Source: Bacteroidota bacterium
Lineage (GTDB): Bacteria; Bacteroidota; Bacteroidia; NS11-12g; UBA955
DNA length: 64,000 nt
Direction: 5' to 3'
Assembly (NCBI GenBank): GCA_030834125.1
Contig: JAURFW010000009.1
Coordinates: forward strand, 1 to 64,000
Positions within the stretch are counted from its first letter, which is position 1. The number at the start of each line of letters is the position of its first letter. Below the pieces are notes generated by a model. The model ran no database searches and was not told where the DNA came from. It worked only from the letters and a program-made list of their open reading frames with translations. The translations under genes were made by a program, and so were the position numbers. Shown piece by piece: positions 43,386 to 53,279 of the stretch.

Positions 43386-44591
43386 ATGAAATTCCGTAGT
43401 ATTTTCAAAGGCGACATTTATGTTTGGGCAATTGTATTTACGTTGTCAGTAATTGGTGTATTGGCAGTATATAGTGCTACAGGAACCCTAGCTTTTGCCA
43501 AGCAGAGTGGCAACACGGAATTTTATTTATTGCGGCATTTAGGATTTTTAGTTGTTGGATTATTCTTAATGTATCTAATCCACAATATCCCTGTTAAATA
43601 TTATGCACGTCCATCTCAATTCTTGCTATGGGTGTCATTTTTACTCTTATTGGCCACTTTGGTTGTTGGCTACAGAATTAATAATGCTGCTCGTGTAATT
43701 CCAATATTAGGGTTTACTTTTCAACCATCGGATATGGCTAAAGTATTTCTTGTAATGTTTATGGCAAAGTATTTAAGTAAACGACAAGATTCAGTTCATA
43801 AGTCGAGCGTAATGTGGTGGTTAGTTGGAATAATAATAATAATAATTGCACCCATTATTCCGGAAAATTTAAGTACTGCATTGGTCATATTAACAACAAG
43901 TACTATGATCATGTTATTGGGTCGAATAAAATTCAAATATATATTTTCACTGGTTGGAGCAGGGGTCATTCTTGCGGGATTATTCTATCTCTTCCTAATG
44001 AATTTAGACATGTCCAAATATCCAAATTCTCGACTTCCAACATGGAAAAAAAGAATTGAAACATTCATGGGAAAATCAGATGATGATAACAACTATCAAC
44101 AAAACCAAGCCAAACTTGCTGTTGCGTCAGGTGGATTTTGGGGCAAGGGGCCAGGCAATTCAACACAACGAAACTTTCTACCCCACCCTTATTCAGATTT
44201 TATTTTTGCCATAATTGTTGAAGAATATGGAATGCTCGGCGCTTTAATATTAATTGCGGCCTTCATAACTCTTATAATAAGAGCATTAAAAATGGCAATT
44301 GACAGCCAACGTTCCTTTGCTGCATTAGCCGTATTAGGCCTTGCTGTTAGTATATCGTTTCAAGCATTCATACATATGGGTGTTTCTGTTGGTAAACTTC
44401 CCGTTACGGGTCTTACACTTCCGTTAGTGAGCATGGGTGGAACAAGTATTCTATTTAATAGTATAGCCTTTGGCATCATCTTAGGAATAAGCCGGCATAT
44501 TCAAGAAGAAAAGTTAATAAAAAGCACATCCGGTCCAGGAGCAAGCATCAACGAAGACAAAGAATCAGAGGAGGATTCCGAAATTGACTAA
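43386..44591 (+). CDS. ftsW: Lipid II polymerase FtsW (SEDS family)
   Basis: 401 residues with about ten membrane helices. SEDS glycosyltransferase working with FtsI at the septum. Family features: YSATGTLAF in the first loop, FQPSDMAKV, the large extracytoplasmic loop with NYQQNQAKLAVASGGFWGKGPGNS (catalytic Asp region ahead of it) and FIFAIIVEEYG, and LPLVSMGGTS near the end. The C-terminal 25 residues are acidic and cytoplasmic. It starts five bases after murD and overlaps murG by eight. Confidence 0.95.
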   Translation: MKFRSIFKGDIYVWAIVFTLSVIGVLAVYSATGTLAFAKQSGNTEFYLLRHLGFLVVGLFLMYLIHNIPVKYYARPSQFLLWVSFLLLLATLVVGYRINNAARVIPILGFTFQPSDMAKVFLVMFMAKYLSKRQDSVHKSSVMWWLVGIIIIIIAPIIPENLSTALVILTTSTMIMLLGRIKFKYIFSLVGAGVILAGLFYLFLMNLDMSKYPNSRLPTWKKRIETFMGKSDDDNNYQQNQAKLAVASGGFWGKGPGNSTQRNFLPHPYSDFIFAIIVEEYGMLGALILIAAFITLIIRALKMAIDSQRSFAALAVLGLAVSISFQAFIHMGVSVGKLPVTGLTLPLVSMGGTSILFNSIAFGIILGISRHIQEEKLIKSTSGPGASINEDKESEEDSEID

Positions 44592-45651
44592 AACCTATAT
44601 TTTTTCTGGTGGAGGGACAGGTGGCCATATTTTTCCCGCTATAGCCATTGCCAAGCAATTAATAAAAATCGAACCTCAATCAGAAATATTATTTGTAGGC
44701 GCAAACGGAAAGATGGAAATGGATAAAATCCCAAACGAAGGATTTAATATTATTGGTTTGCCTATTAGGGGATTAGTAAGAAGTCTGAGCTTGAGAAACT
44801 TTCAAATATTATTAAATGCTTTAAAAAGCTATCAGAAAGCAAAGAAAATAATCAAAGAACAACAACCAATTGCGGTTTTTGGAACTGGAGGTTACGCTAG
44901 TTTACCAATTGGATTAGCAGCAGCTAAATATAAAGTTCCACTATTCATTTGGGAAGGGAATGGACATGCTGGATTAAGCAATAAAATCCTCCAAAAGAGA
45001 GCGCGAAAAATTTACTGTGGATTCGATGGAATGGATAAACAATTTCCAAATGGCAATTGGAAACATTCCGGCAATCCAGTTAGAATAGAAATGTTGAATT
45101 TACCTGAAAAATCGAAGGCTGCAGATTATTTTGGATTAAAAGAAAATCTTCCAACAGTTTTTATTACCGGAGGAAGTTTAGGAGCCAAATCAATTAATTT
45201 AGAAATTGAAAAGACTGCAGAAAAATGGTTAAATATAGGTATTCAGATTATATGGCAAACGGGTAAATTATTTAAGCATAACTTAAAACATAAAAATCTA
45301 TGGTCAGATTCATTTATTAAAGAAATGCCTATGGCCTATGCCTTAGCTGATCTTGTCATTTCTAGATCTGGGGCACTCAGTGTTTCAGAAATAATGGTTA
45401 CAGGTGTGCCCGCAATTTTCATACCCTCTCCAAACGTAACCGACGACCATCAAACAAAAAATGCTTTAAAAGCAACCCAGACAGGTGGTGCAGTACTACT
45501 TGAAGATTGTCAACTTGAAAGTTTAGATGACCTAGTATTAGAATTAATTAAAGACCATTCTAAACGAAAAATAATGAGGGAAAAACTTTTAAAAGCCTCT
45601 AAACCTAACGCTACCAAAGAAATCACTTTAGACATGTTATCAAATATATGA
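44584..45651 (+). CDS. murG: UDP-GlcNAc:lipid I N-acetylglucosaminyltransferase
   Basis: 355 residues. Converts lipid I to lipid II at the inner face of the membrane. GT28 fold with the first G loop G9-G-G-T-G-G-H15, FGTGGYASLP (second loop), IWEGNGHAG and the C-terminal ITGGSLGAKSIN and SRSGALSVSE motifs for UDP-GlcNAc. Start is TTG at 44584 inside the end of ftsW; the first G loop follows at once, so no later start is possible. Confidence 0.96.
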   Translation: MTKTYIFSGGGTGGHIFPAIAIAKQLIKIEPQSEILFVGANGKMEMDKIPNEGFNIIGLPIRGLVRSLSLRNFQILLNALKSYQKAKKIIKEQQPIAVFGTGGYASLPIGLAAAKYKVPLFIWEGNGHAGLSNKILQKRARKIYCGFDGMDKQFPNGNWKHSGNPVRIEMLNLPEKSKAADYFGLKENLPTVFITGGSLGAKSINLEIEKTAEKWLNIGIQIIWQTGKLFKHNLKHKNLWSDSFIKEMPMAYALADLVISRSGALSVSEIMVTGVPAIFIPSPNVTDDHQTKNALKATQTGGAVLLEDCQLESLDDLVLELIKDHSKRKIMREKLLKASKPNATKEITLDMLSNI

Positions 45652-47060
45652 TACTTGAAAATAAATATAGATTTGCCTATTTCATAGGAATTGGGGGTAT
45701 TGGAATGAGTGCTGTTGCTCGATATTTTAGAAAAATAGGACTTCAAGTATTTGGATACGACAAAACATCAACGACACTCACAAATTCACTTATCAATGAA
45801 GGAATCGAGATAAATTTTGTGGATGAGGCTAATGCAATACCACAAATTCTATTAAAAAATAAAGAAGATGTATTATGGGTTTACACACCTGCTATTCCAA
45901 AAAACAGTCAACAAAAATGTTATTTAGAAGAATCTAATCTCCAGTTATTTAAAAGGTCGGAAATTTTAGAATTAATAACTCAACGGAGCATTTGTCTGGC
46001 TGTGGCTGGAACCCATGGCAAAACCACTACGAGTAGTTATTTAGCCCATATACTAAAATCAAACAATATAAACTTCAGTGCATTTCTGGGAGGAATATCT
46101 AGCAATTACAATACTAATTATATTGAACACAGTACAGGTTTAGAATTATTTGATAAACCAATAATTATAATTGAAGCAGATGAATTTGATCGTAGTTTTC
46201 ACCGCTTAAACCCTCAAGCGGCAATTATTACTTCGGTTGATGCAGATCATTTAGACATATACACAAACACCGAAGAATTTATTAAAGCTTTCCAAGTTTT
46301 TGCTGAAAAGGTGAGAAATAACTCGGATTCCATTGCACCTACAGGACTAATAATTAATGATATAATCGATGTATTTAATGAATCTATACATTCAACCTGG
46401 TACTATGGCAACAATACAGAATCGGCCTATGTTTTAAGTGATTTACATGTAAAGAATAATAAATTCCATTTTACCCTTACTCATAATACAACACACATTG
46501 AATATACAAATGGGTTACCCGGAATACACAATTCTCTAAATGCTGTAGCTGCTATATCCTTGTGTAATGAGATTCTAAAATTAGAACCCCAAGCATTAGC
46601 TGGGGCGATTGCCTCATTTAAAGGAGTGAAAAGGAGATTTGAGATAATCTATGAGACTAAAGAAAGGGTAATTATTGATGATTATGCTCATCATCCAAGT
46701 GAATTAAAATCATTCATTGATTCGGTAAAATTATTATATCCTAACAGAAAGATCACCGGAGTTTTTCAGCCTCATCTTTACACGAGAACACGAGATTTTG
46801 AAAAAGGTTTTATAGATGAATTAACCAAACTTGATGAGCTAATATTAATGGAAATATATCCTGCTCGAGAACTACCAATTGAAGGTATTAATTCAAAAAG
46901 TCTACTTTCAAAAATAAAACACCCCAATAAATATCTACTGGATCAGGAGTCTGTAATTGAGTTTGAAGACAAACACAAACCTGAGGTATTTATAATAATG
47001 GGTGCTGGAAATATTGATCAAATTTCACAAAAACTAAAAATAAAATATGAACAAAATTAA
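45648..47060 (+). CDS. murC: UDP-N-acetylmuramate:L-alanine ligase
   Basis: 470 residues. First Mur ligase of the pathway. Rossmann segment GIGGIGMSAVARY (14-26), ATP loop G121-T-H-G-K-T-T127, EADEFDRSF, SVDADHLDIY and the C-terminal IDDYAHHPSE and VFQPHLYTRTRDF motifs of MurC. It overlaps murG by four bases (ATGA) and ftsQ by 14. murF and ddl are not in this cluster, as in most Bacteroidota. Confidence 0.96.
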   Translation: MILENKYRFAYFIGIGGIGMSAVARYFRKIGLQVFGYDKTSTTLTNSLINEGIEINFVDEANAIPQILLKNKEDVLWVYTPAIPKNSQQKCYLEESNLQLFKRSEILELITQRSICLAVAGTHGKTTTSSYLAHILKSNNINFSAFLGGISSNYNTNYIEHSTGLELFDKPIIIIEADEFDRSFHRLNPQAAIITSVDADHLDIYTNTEEFIKAFQVFAEKVRNNSDSIAPTGLIINDIIDVFNESIHSTWYYGNNTESAYVLSDLHVKNNKFHFTLTHNTTHIEYTNGLPGIHNSLNAVAAISLCNEILKLEPQALAGAIASFKGVKRRFEIIYETKERVIIDDYAHHPSELKSFIDSVKLLYPNRKITGVFQPHLYTRTRDFEKGFIDELTKLDELILMEIYPARELPIEGINSKSLLSKIKHPNKYLLDQESVIEFEDKHKPEVFIIMGAGNIDQISQKLKIKYEQN

Positions 47061-47826
47061 AATTGCACTTAGTCGCAAACAATGGATGGTGACCATAATT
47101 GTGGTTTTAGGAGCAATTGTTATGTTTACATGGAATAGTTTAAGTTTTGCAAGTAAGAATAGAATTATATCCGAGGTTAAAATTGACATTACAGAAAGCC
47201 CAACTGGATTCAATTTTTTTGAACACAGCGATATTACAGAACTACTTCAAAAAACTATTGGGAACCCCGTAGGAAAACCAACATCCGAAGTTAAACTTAC
47301 TCAATTTGAACTAAAATTAAACAGGTTACCACAGATTCACAATGCTCAAGTCTATGTTGATTTTGGTGGTACTATAAAGGTCAAAATAAAAGAGAGACTT
47401 CCAATTGCATTAGTTTTCACAAAAAATGGAAAATCATATTACATAGATTCTACAGGAATAATTATTCCAGATCTAAAAGTATTCAAAGCGCCAATTTTAG
47501 TAATAAACGGGAATATAAACTTACCTAAAAAGGGTAAAACCAAAGATAAAAAAACATGGGGGGAAATAACTGCCATTTCCAAAGAAATATATAATACTGA
47601 ACTATTGAAACTACAATTTGAACAATGTTATGTAGATAAGTTTAATCGCTATGTATTGATTCCTAAAGTAGGAAAACATACCATTGTTTTAAACAACACT
47701 AGTAAAATTGGCCAAAAATTCGAAAACCTCCGCGTTTTCTATAAGAAAGGCTTACCTAAGCTAGGGTGGAATAAATATAAAGAAATAGATATTTCTTATG
47801 AGAATCAGATAGTCGCTAGACGATAG
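47047..47826 (+). CDS. ftsQ: Cell division protein FtsQ/DivIB
   Basis: 259 residues. One N-terminal membrane helix (about 13-33, WMVTIIVVLGAIVMF), then a POTRA-like region (about 40-115, LNRLPQIHNAQVYVDFGGTIKV in outline) with IKERLPIALV, and the beta domain (YYIDSTGIIIP, FNRYVLIPKVGKHTIVL). It connects FtsL/FtsB to the Z-ring assembly. Weak sequence conservation is normal for FtsQ; position between murC and ftsA secures the call. A 66-base gap, without evident promoter or terminator, separates it from ftsA. Confidence 0.92.
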   Translation: MNKIKIALSRKQWMVTIIVVLGAIVMFTWNSLSFASKNRIISEVKIDITESPTGFNFFEHSDITELLQKTIGNPVGKPTSEVKLTQFELKLNRLPQIHNAQVYVDFGGTIKVKIKERLPIALVFTKNGKSYYIDSTGIIIPDLKVFKAPILVINGNINLPKKGKTKDKKTWGEITAISKEIYNTELLKLQFEQCYVDKFNRYVLIPKVGKHTIVLNNTSKIGQKFENLRVFYKKGLPKLGWNKYKEIDISYENQIVARR

Positions 47827-47892
47827 AACAATAAACTAAACACAATAAAAAATTAACTGTCCAAAAACCACAACACTAAAAAAATATACCAA

Positions 47893-49266
47893 ATGGCAAG
47901 CGAAAAAAATAACATTATTGTAGGTCTCGATATCGGGACAACTAAAATTTGCGTAATTGTTGGTCAATTAGCAGAGAATGGTAAAATCAATATCCTAGGG
48001 GTTGGTAAGGCATCATCACAAGGTGGTGTTTCAAGAGGAATGGTAGCTAATGTCAACAAGGTCGTAAGCGCCATAGAGGAAGCAGTAAAAGAAGCAGAAA
48101 AAGTAACCCAAATAAAAATAAATACTGTTTATGTTGGAATTGCTGGTCATCATATTAAGAGTATACAACATAGAGGCACATTAACTCGTAGGAATGGCGA
48201 AGAGGAAATATTAGCAGAAGAATTACAAGGGCTAGAAAGCGAAATGGAAAATTTAGCCTTATCTCCTGGATTAGAAATATTGCATGTGCTACCTCAGGAC
48301 TATAAGATAGATGGAGAAGATGGCATACGCGACCCCATAGGTCGGATTGGAGTGCGCGTTGAATGTAATTACCATATAATAACTGGAGAAACCAGTAGAG
48401 CCAAAACTATAGGCAGAGCAGTTCATAATGCCGGTTTAAAAGTGGCAGACCTAGTAGTGGAACCCGTTGCATCTTCAAGCGCTGTTTTATCAGATCCTGA
48501 AAGAGAAGCGGGAGTAGCATTAGTTGATATTGGAGGCGGAACCACCGATGTGTGTGTATTCGAAAATGGATATATTATTCATACAGCAATAATCCCTATT
48601 GGTGGAGATAGAATCACCAAAGACTTACAGGAGGCATTTGGCATATTAAAAGATCAAGCTGAGGAAGTGAAAATCAAATATGGTAATTGTGTTCCATCAG
48701 AAACCATGAGAAATGAAGTAGTAGTAATCCCAGGATTACCAGGACGGCAATCTAAAGAAATTTCACTGTATGCTATAGCTCAAGTCATTAAAGCAAGAAT
48801 GGAGGATATTATTCAAAGGGTTGATTTTGAGATTCAGACATCAGGTATTGCCGATAAGTTAAACGGTGGTTTAGTATTAACAGGGGGTGGATCTGGATTA
48901 AAAGATGTAAGTCAATTATTCGCATTCTATACCGCTTTAGACGTTCATATTGGATCTCCTGGAAGATACCTTGGTAGAGGTATGATTGATGAGGTAAGAA
49001 ACCCAATGTATTCCACCGCAATAGGATTAGTAATGCTTGGAATAGAAGAAGAAATTAAAATTGGTTGTGAATTCGAACCCAACAAACCAATATCGGAATC
49101 AACACCAGAGAATGAAGAGGTTGTTTTAGAAGGTGAAGTATTTGAAAAACAAGAGGAACAAAAACCTACACAAAAACCATCTTGGAAACCAACTATATAC
49201 TCTTCTATCGGCGGATTCTTTAAAGGATTAGTCATGGATGATTCTGACGACTTTATAAAAAACTAA
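47893..49266 (+). CDS. ftsA: Cell division protein FtsA
   Basis: 457 residues. Actin-like ATPase that tethers FtsZ to the membrane: GLDIGTTKICVIVG (phosphate 1), the 1C domain (about 85-165, YVGIAGHHIKS before it), VDIGGGTTDVCV (phosphate 2), LTGGGSGLKDV (adenosine loop). After an acidic linker (about 385-430) the C-terminus ends in SIGGFFKGLVMDDSDD, an amphipathic helix for membrane binding. Longer than E. coli FtsA by the linker, as expected for this phylum. Confidence 0.96.
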   Translation: MASEKNNIIVGLDIGTTKICVIVGQLAENGKINILGVGKASSQGGVSRGMVANVNKVVSAIEEAVKEAEKVTQIKINTVYVGIAGHHIKSIQHRGTLTRRNGEEEILAEELQGLESEMENLALSPGLEILHVLPQDYKIDGEDGIRDPIGRIGVRVECNYHIITGETSRAKTIGRAVHNAGLKVADLVVEPVASSSAVLSDPEREAGVALVDIGGGTTDVCVFENGYIIHTAIIPIGGDRITKDLQEAFGILKDQAEEVKIKYGNCVPSETMRNEVVVIPGLPGRQSKEISLYAIAQVIKARMEDIIQRVDFEIQTSGIADKLNGGLVLTGGGSGLKDVSQLFAFYTALDVHIGSPGRYLGRGMIDEVRNPMYSTAIGLVMLGIEEEIKIGCEFEPNKPISESTPENEEVVLEGEVFEKQEEQKPTQKPSWKPTIYSSIGGFFKGLVMDDSDDFIKN

Positions 49267-49284
49267 ACCAAAAACACAATAACC

Positions 49285-50754
49285 ATGGAATTTCAACCAG
49301 ACTTAAACGAAGAAAAAATCATTAAAGTTATTGGTGTAGGCGGTGGAGGATCCAATGCTGTTAACTACATGTATAAGCAAGGAGTTGAGGGCGTTGAATT
49401 TTACATTTGCAACACTGATAACCAAGCTTTAAGAAATAGTGCTGTCCCCAACCGTGTGCAACTTGGCAATGACGGTCTAGGAGCAGGATCATCCCCTGAA
49501 GCAGGTGAAGAAGCAGCAAAAGGTAGTATCGAAGAAATTGAATCGATGTTATCTGGTGGAACGCGAATGATTTTTATTACTGCAGGTTTTGGCGGTGGAA
49601 CAGGTACTGGAGCCGCACCCATAATTGCTAGTGTTGCAAAAAAACTAGGTATTTTGACTGTTGGAATAATAACCATTCCTTTCGGGCATGAAGGTCCCTT
49701 ACGCAGAAAACAAGCAGAGGATGGTATTGAGAAAATGAAGCCTCATGTTGATGCATTATTAACTGTAAGTAATGATAGAATAGTAGAAATGTATGGTGAT
49801 ATGACTTTCATGGAGGCATTTTCTGAAGCCGATAGTATTTTGTGCACAGCTGCGAGAGGTATAGCTGATATCATTTTTACACCTGGACATATAAACGTAG
49901 ACTTTAATGATGTGAGAACTGCAATGAAAGAAAGCGGTCATGCACTATTAGGTACCGGAATTGCAGATGGTAATAATCGTGCTGAAGATGCAGCTAAAAA
50001 CGCTCTAGAAAGCCCTCTACTAAATAATAACAAAATTACAGGTGCAAAGCATCTTTTAATCAATCTTTGTTATGGTAGTGCCATGCCTACAATGGCAGAA
50101 ATGGGGAAAATTTCACAGTTTTTACAAGAACAAGCAGGTAACTCTGCTGATTTAAAAATGGGAATAACTCAAAATGATGAATTAGGAGAGCACCTTTCTG
50201 TTACTGTAATTGCTACAGGTTTTAAAACTGCTGAGGAGCATAGTGATGAAATTTCAAAAATTGAAACTTCTGAACAAATAATAAAAGAGCCAATTTCTGA
50301 AGATGAGTTTGAAATTGAAGATATGGAGGATTACCAAGAAGAATCTGAAAATCCATATTCTCCAAAAGGGGCATTTGAACCTACACAAACAAAACAAAAT
50401 TCTAACAGCTCATCCGAAATTGAAGAAACAGATATACAAGATTTATTTAATAAAAGAAGAGCAATTCAAAATCAATCTTCTCATAATTCAGATAATCTAT
50501 TTAACCAACCGCAGCATTCAAACAGCAGCAGTTTTGGGTTTGGAATACCACATTCTAGAGTAAATAATCCTCTAGTATCAGATAATGATATTGATGTACC
50601 AGCATTTAGAAGAAAAGGAATAAATCTTGAGTCTGCACCGCAAAGTAATGCGAATGCAGTATCAAAATTAACTTTAAAGGAAGCAGAGGAAGATAATGTT
50701 CAAAACGATTATGAAGTAGGTCCTAACAGATTACTTCACGATAATGTAGACTAA
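49285..50754 (+). CDS. ftsZ: Cell division protein FtsZ
   Basis: 489 residues. Tubulin-like GTPase forming the Z ring. GTP-binding VIGVGGGGSNAVN (15-27), the tubulin signature G103-G-G-T-G-T-G109 and the T7-loop region with DFNDVRTAM. The GTPase body ends near 320. A long Ser/Asn/Glu-rich linker follows, and the C-terminal peptide NRLLHDNVD is the Bacteroidota form of the FtsA-binding tail. Last gene of the dcw operon, with a terminator 27 bases downstream. No lpxC follows. Confidence 0.97.
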   Translation: MEFQPDLNEEKIIKVIGVGGGGSNAVNYMYKQGVEGVEFYICNTDNQALRNSAVPNRVQLGNDGLGAGSSPEAGEEAAKGSIEEIESMLSGGTRMIFITAGFGGGTGTGAAPIIASVAKKLGILTVGIITIPFGHEGPLRRKQAEDGIEKMKPHVDALLTVSNDRIVEMYGDMTFMEAFSEADSILCTAARGIADIIFTPGHINVDFNDVRTAMKESGHALLGTGIADGNNRAEDAAKNALESPLLNNNKITGAKHLLINLCYGSAMPTMAEMGKISQFLQEQAGNSADLKMGITQNDELGEHLSVTVIATGFKTAEEHSDEISKIETSEQIIKEPISEDEFEIEDMEDYQEESENPYSPKGAFEPTQTKQNSNSSSEIEETDIQDLFNKRRAIQNQSSHNSDNLFNQPQHSNSSSFGFGIPHSRVNNPLVSDNDIDVPAFRRKGINLESAPQSNANAVSKLTLKEAEEDNVQNDYEVGPNRLLHDNVD

Positions 50755-50781
50755 GTCGCTTAGTGTGTTTGTGGTTATAAT

Positions 50782-50808
50782 GCCCTTCTCCGGAAGGGCT
50801 TTATTTTT
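50782..50808 (+). terminator. Terminator of the dcw operon
   Basis: 7-bp stem GCCCTTC/GAAGGGC with a TCCG loop, followed by TTTATTTTT. The T tract contains the stop codon of the convergent glycosyltransferase gene. Confidence 0.88.
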
Positions 50809-52066
50809 GGTAATATTCGAAATGTTTACCTACTACAACTTCAGCATCAAAACAACTTAATGCCTTTTGACGAGCATTTTTGGAATAACTAATTTTATCA
50901 CCAATTTCAATAAATTCAGCAATTCTAGATGCTAACTGATTTAGATTATCAGGTAGATCTACAAAACCATTTTCACCGTCATCAATCATTTCCTGAACAC
51001 CTCCAATTTTAAAACCTGCCACCGGCGTTCCACATGATAAAGATTCCATTATTGTATTTGGAAAATTATCTTGAGTTGAAGTGATCGCATATAAATCCGC
51101 AATTTGATATGATTCACGTATTTTATCTAAATCAGAGACAAAACCCACAAAATGCGAATGGTCTAGATTATATTCATTTCCCTTCGGATCGCCTAAAATT
51201 AGAAACTTAACACAGGAAGTTGTCTTTCCTAAAATGAGCTTTGCAAGTTCTAGAAATAAGTGAAATCCTTTTGCCGGATTAGTTAATATTGCTGCCGAGA
51301 AAAGTATTACAAAATCATCATCCGTAAAATGATAATCTTGTCTAATAGTTTTCCTATTATCAGTTGTCAAAGGCTTGAAGAATTTGGAATCTATGGTATA
51401 AGGAATATTCTGAATTCCTTGCGGATCTTCGATTATTGGACTTTTTAATGCTGAATTCATAATCCATTTAGATGGTGCAATGAATTTAATATTACCCTTC
51501 CCCCATAAGTCCATCTTTTTCTGAAACACAGAAACAGATAAATCATTAGAGTTTGGATTTTTCAAATAATAGCAGTTCCCACAACCGTTTATGTAATTTT
51601 CACAATCCCAATTATAATAACATCCACCTGTAATAGCCCATAGGTCATGGAGAGTCCAGAAGAATTTCTTTTTTTCTTTTAATAAGGCTTCCAAACTAGT
51701 AAACGATAAAAAGCCTTTATGTATCCAATGAAAATGAATTATATCCGCTTCTTTCACCCAGGGATGTTTAGAAATATCCATTCCTACTTTTGCATGGGAA
51801 TATCGAAACCTCATTTTTTTAGAAGCCTCAAAGCGTGTAAAATCTAATTTATCTAAAGCGTGTAAAGCAAATGCAAAAATCTTCTTTACAAAAGATCTTC
51901 CCCAGATTTTGGTGAATTCATCTTCATTAATTTCACCTGTAAATATTAAATGTTTTGAAATGAATCTATTATCACCATTAAGAGCATTATGAAGTCTTTG
52001 GGCTGAACTAAAAGCACCGCCAATTGTAGTACCACTTAAATGTAAAACCCTAATTTTATTTGACAT
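50801..52066 (-). CDS. Glycosyltransferase family 4
   Basis: 421 residues with a GT-B fold. The N-terminal domain begins IRVLHLSGTTIGGAFSSAQRL and contains a WTLHDLWAITGGC segment with a nearby cysteine group (CYYNWDCENYINGCGNCYYL) seen in a subset of GT4 enzymes that may bind metal. The C-terminal nucleotide-sugar domain has FSAAILTNPAKGFHLFLELA, the E-rich ITSTQDNFPNTIMESLSCGTP motif and GGVQEMIDDGENG. It would add a sugar to a surface glycan; donor and acceptor are unknown. First or middle gene of no clear polysaccharide cluster, so its pathway is not indicated by neighbours. Confidence 0.9.
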   Translation of the reverse strand: MSNKIRVLHLSGTTIGGAFSSAQRLHNALNGDNRFISKHLIFTGEINEDEFTKIWGRSFVKKIFAFALHALDKLDFTRFEASKKMRFRYSHAKVGMDISKHPWVKEADIIHFHWIHKGFLSFTSLEALLKEKKKFFWTLHDLWAITGGCYYNWDCENYINGCGNCYYLKNPNSNDLSVSVFQKKMDLWGKGNIKFIAPSKWIMNSALKSPIIEDPQGIQNIPYTIDSKFFKPLTTDNRKTIRQDYHFTDDDFVILFSAAILTNPAKGFHLFLELAKLILGKTTSCVKFLILGDPKGNEYNLDHSHFVGFVSDLDKIRESYQIADLYAITSTQDNFPNTIMESLSCGTPVAGFKIGGVQEMIDDGENGFVDLPDNLNQLASRIAEFIEIGDKISYSKNARQKALSCFDAEVVVGKHFEYYQK

Positions 52067-52076
52067 GATATTAACT

Positions 52077-53279
52077 TTAAATTTTCCTTGAAAGCATTAA
52101 TACTAATATCAAAGTAATAATCATTAAAAAACCGCCCGAGAGATATGGCAAGGCATAATATTGAGCATATAAAAAGCCGCTCAATAGTGGACCTACAGCT
52201 CTAGCTAATGAACCCATACTTTGAAGTATTCCCAGCATTTTCCCTTGAGATCCAGCCGGAGAATGTAGTGAAACCAAACTATTTATTGAAGGCATTAACA
52301 ATCCATTACTTATTGCTAATAGAAGAATCGCTATAATCTGTATGGGGTAAAACCACTCTAAAGTAGGTAATGGAATAAGTGTTAATCCCAGTCCAGCTAT
52401 TGGACATCCAATGATTAGCATTTTCCTTAGTCCCAACCTCTTTTGGAAATAACCTATTAACGTTCCTTGAACAATTGCACTGAACACCCCAATTATTCCA
52501 AAAATATTCCCTATTTGCACAGGCGAGAGAGAATATCGTTCCTTCCATAATACACTAGCATTTATTTGCATCATGGAAAATGCAGATATATAAATAAAGT
52601 TGATTAATAATAATTCACCGATAACCTCGATACTCCATGCTTTAACCATACCTTTAAATGTGTCAACAGGCTTATTTTTAACCCCCGATTTTTGTAAATT
52701 ACTCTCAGGCAATGCGAAATACGCCCATAAAAAATTTAAAACACACAGTACAGCAGTGAAAAACCCTACCCACTCTAAACCATGTTTTTCACCCCCAATT
52801 TGAAACAACCACCCACCAATAGGAGGCCCGAATACGAATCCTAAACCAAATGCAGCCCCAATAATACCCATTTTTTTTGCGCGTTCCTCTGGTTTTGAGA
52901 TATCGGCTATATAAGCCTGGGATGCGGAAATATTTGCACTACCAAAACCAGAAATAACCCTTGCCAACAATAACATTAAGAAACTACCCGCTAAACCAAA
53001 AAGCACATAACCCAAGGCGTTCGCAAGTATTGAACCTAATATAATTGGCCTTCTTCCAATTCTGTCTGAAATTGATCCAAAAATTGGGGCAAATAAAAAT
53101 TGTATAACAGAGAAAACAGCTGCTACTAAACCAACAGCTACATCCGGATCTAAGGTCTCAGCAATAGCTTTACCCTCAACTAACTCTTTGGCTAGATTTG
53201 GTAAAATAGGAATCACTATACCAAAACCTAGCAAGTCAATGAAAATTGTAACGAACAGAACAATGATTCTTCTATCCAT
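52077..53279 (-). CDS. MFS transporter, TetA/TCR-like drug:H+ antiporter family
   Basis: 400 residues, about 12 membrane helices in two halves. Motif A between helices 2 and 3 is GSISDRIGRRPIILGS (about 69-84), and IPILPNLAKEL, GFGSANISASQAYIAD and GAAFGLGFVFGPPIGG (motif C of antiporters) match the TetA/TCR subgroup. Likely a proton-coupled exporter; the substrate cannot be inferred and tetracycline resistance should not be assumed. The stop and start codons of neighbours share one base (TAATG) with the gene upstream. Confidence 0.87.
   Translation of the reverse strand: MDRRIIVLFVTIFIDLLGFGIVIPILPNLAKELVEGKAIAETLDPDVAVGLVAAVFSVIQFLFAPIFGSISDRIGRRPIILGSILANALGYVLFGLAGSFLMLLLARVISGFGSANISASQAYIADISKPEERAKKMGIIGAAFGLGFVFGPPIGGWLFQIGGEKHGLEWVGFFTAVLCVLNFLWAYFALPESNLQKSGVKNKPVDTFKGMVKAWSIEVIGELLLINFIYISAFSMMQINASVLWKERYSLSPVQIGNIFGIIGVFSAIVQGTLIGYFQKRLGLRKMLIIGCPIAGLGLTLIPLPTLEWFYPIQIIAILLLAISNGLLMPSINSLVSLHSPAGSQGKMLGILQSMGSLARAVGPLLSGFLYAQYYALPYLSGGFLMIITLILVLMLSRKI

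Noticed and set aside
47827-47892. Separate promoter for ftsA-ftsZ in the 66-base gap
   Set aside because: No TAnnTTTG box or terminator is present in the gap, so I see no support for a separate unit.
52077-53279. Tetracycline resistance determinant
   Set aside because: The MFS protein belongs to the TetA-like antiporter group, but group membership does not fix the substrate, and no TetR-type regulator or mobile element is nearby.
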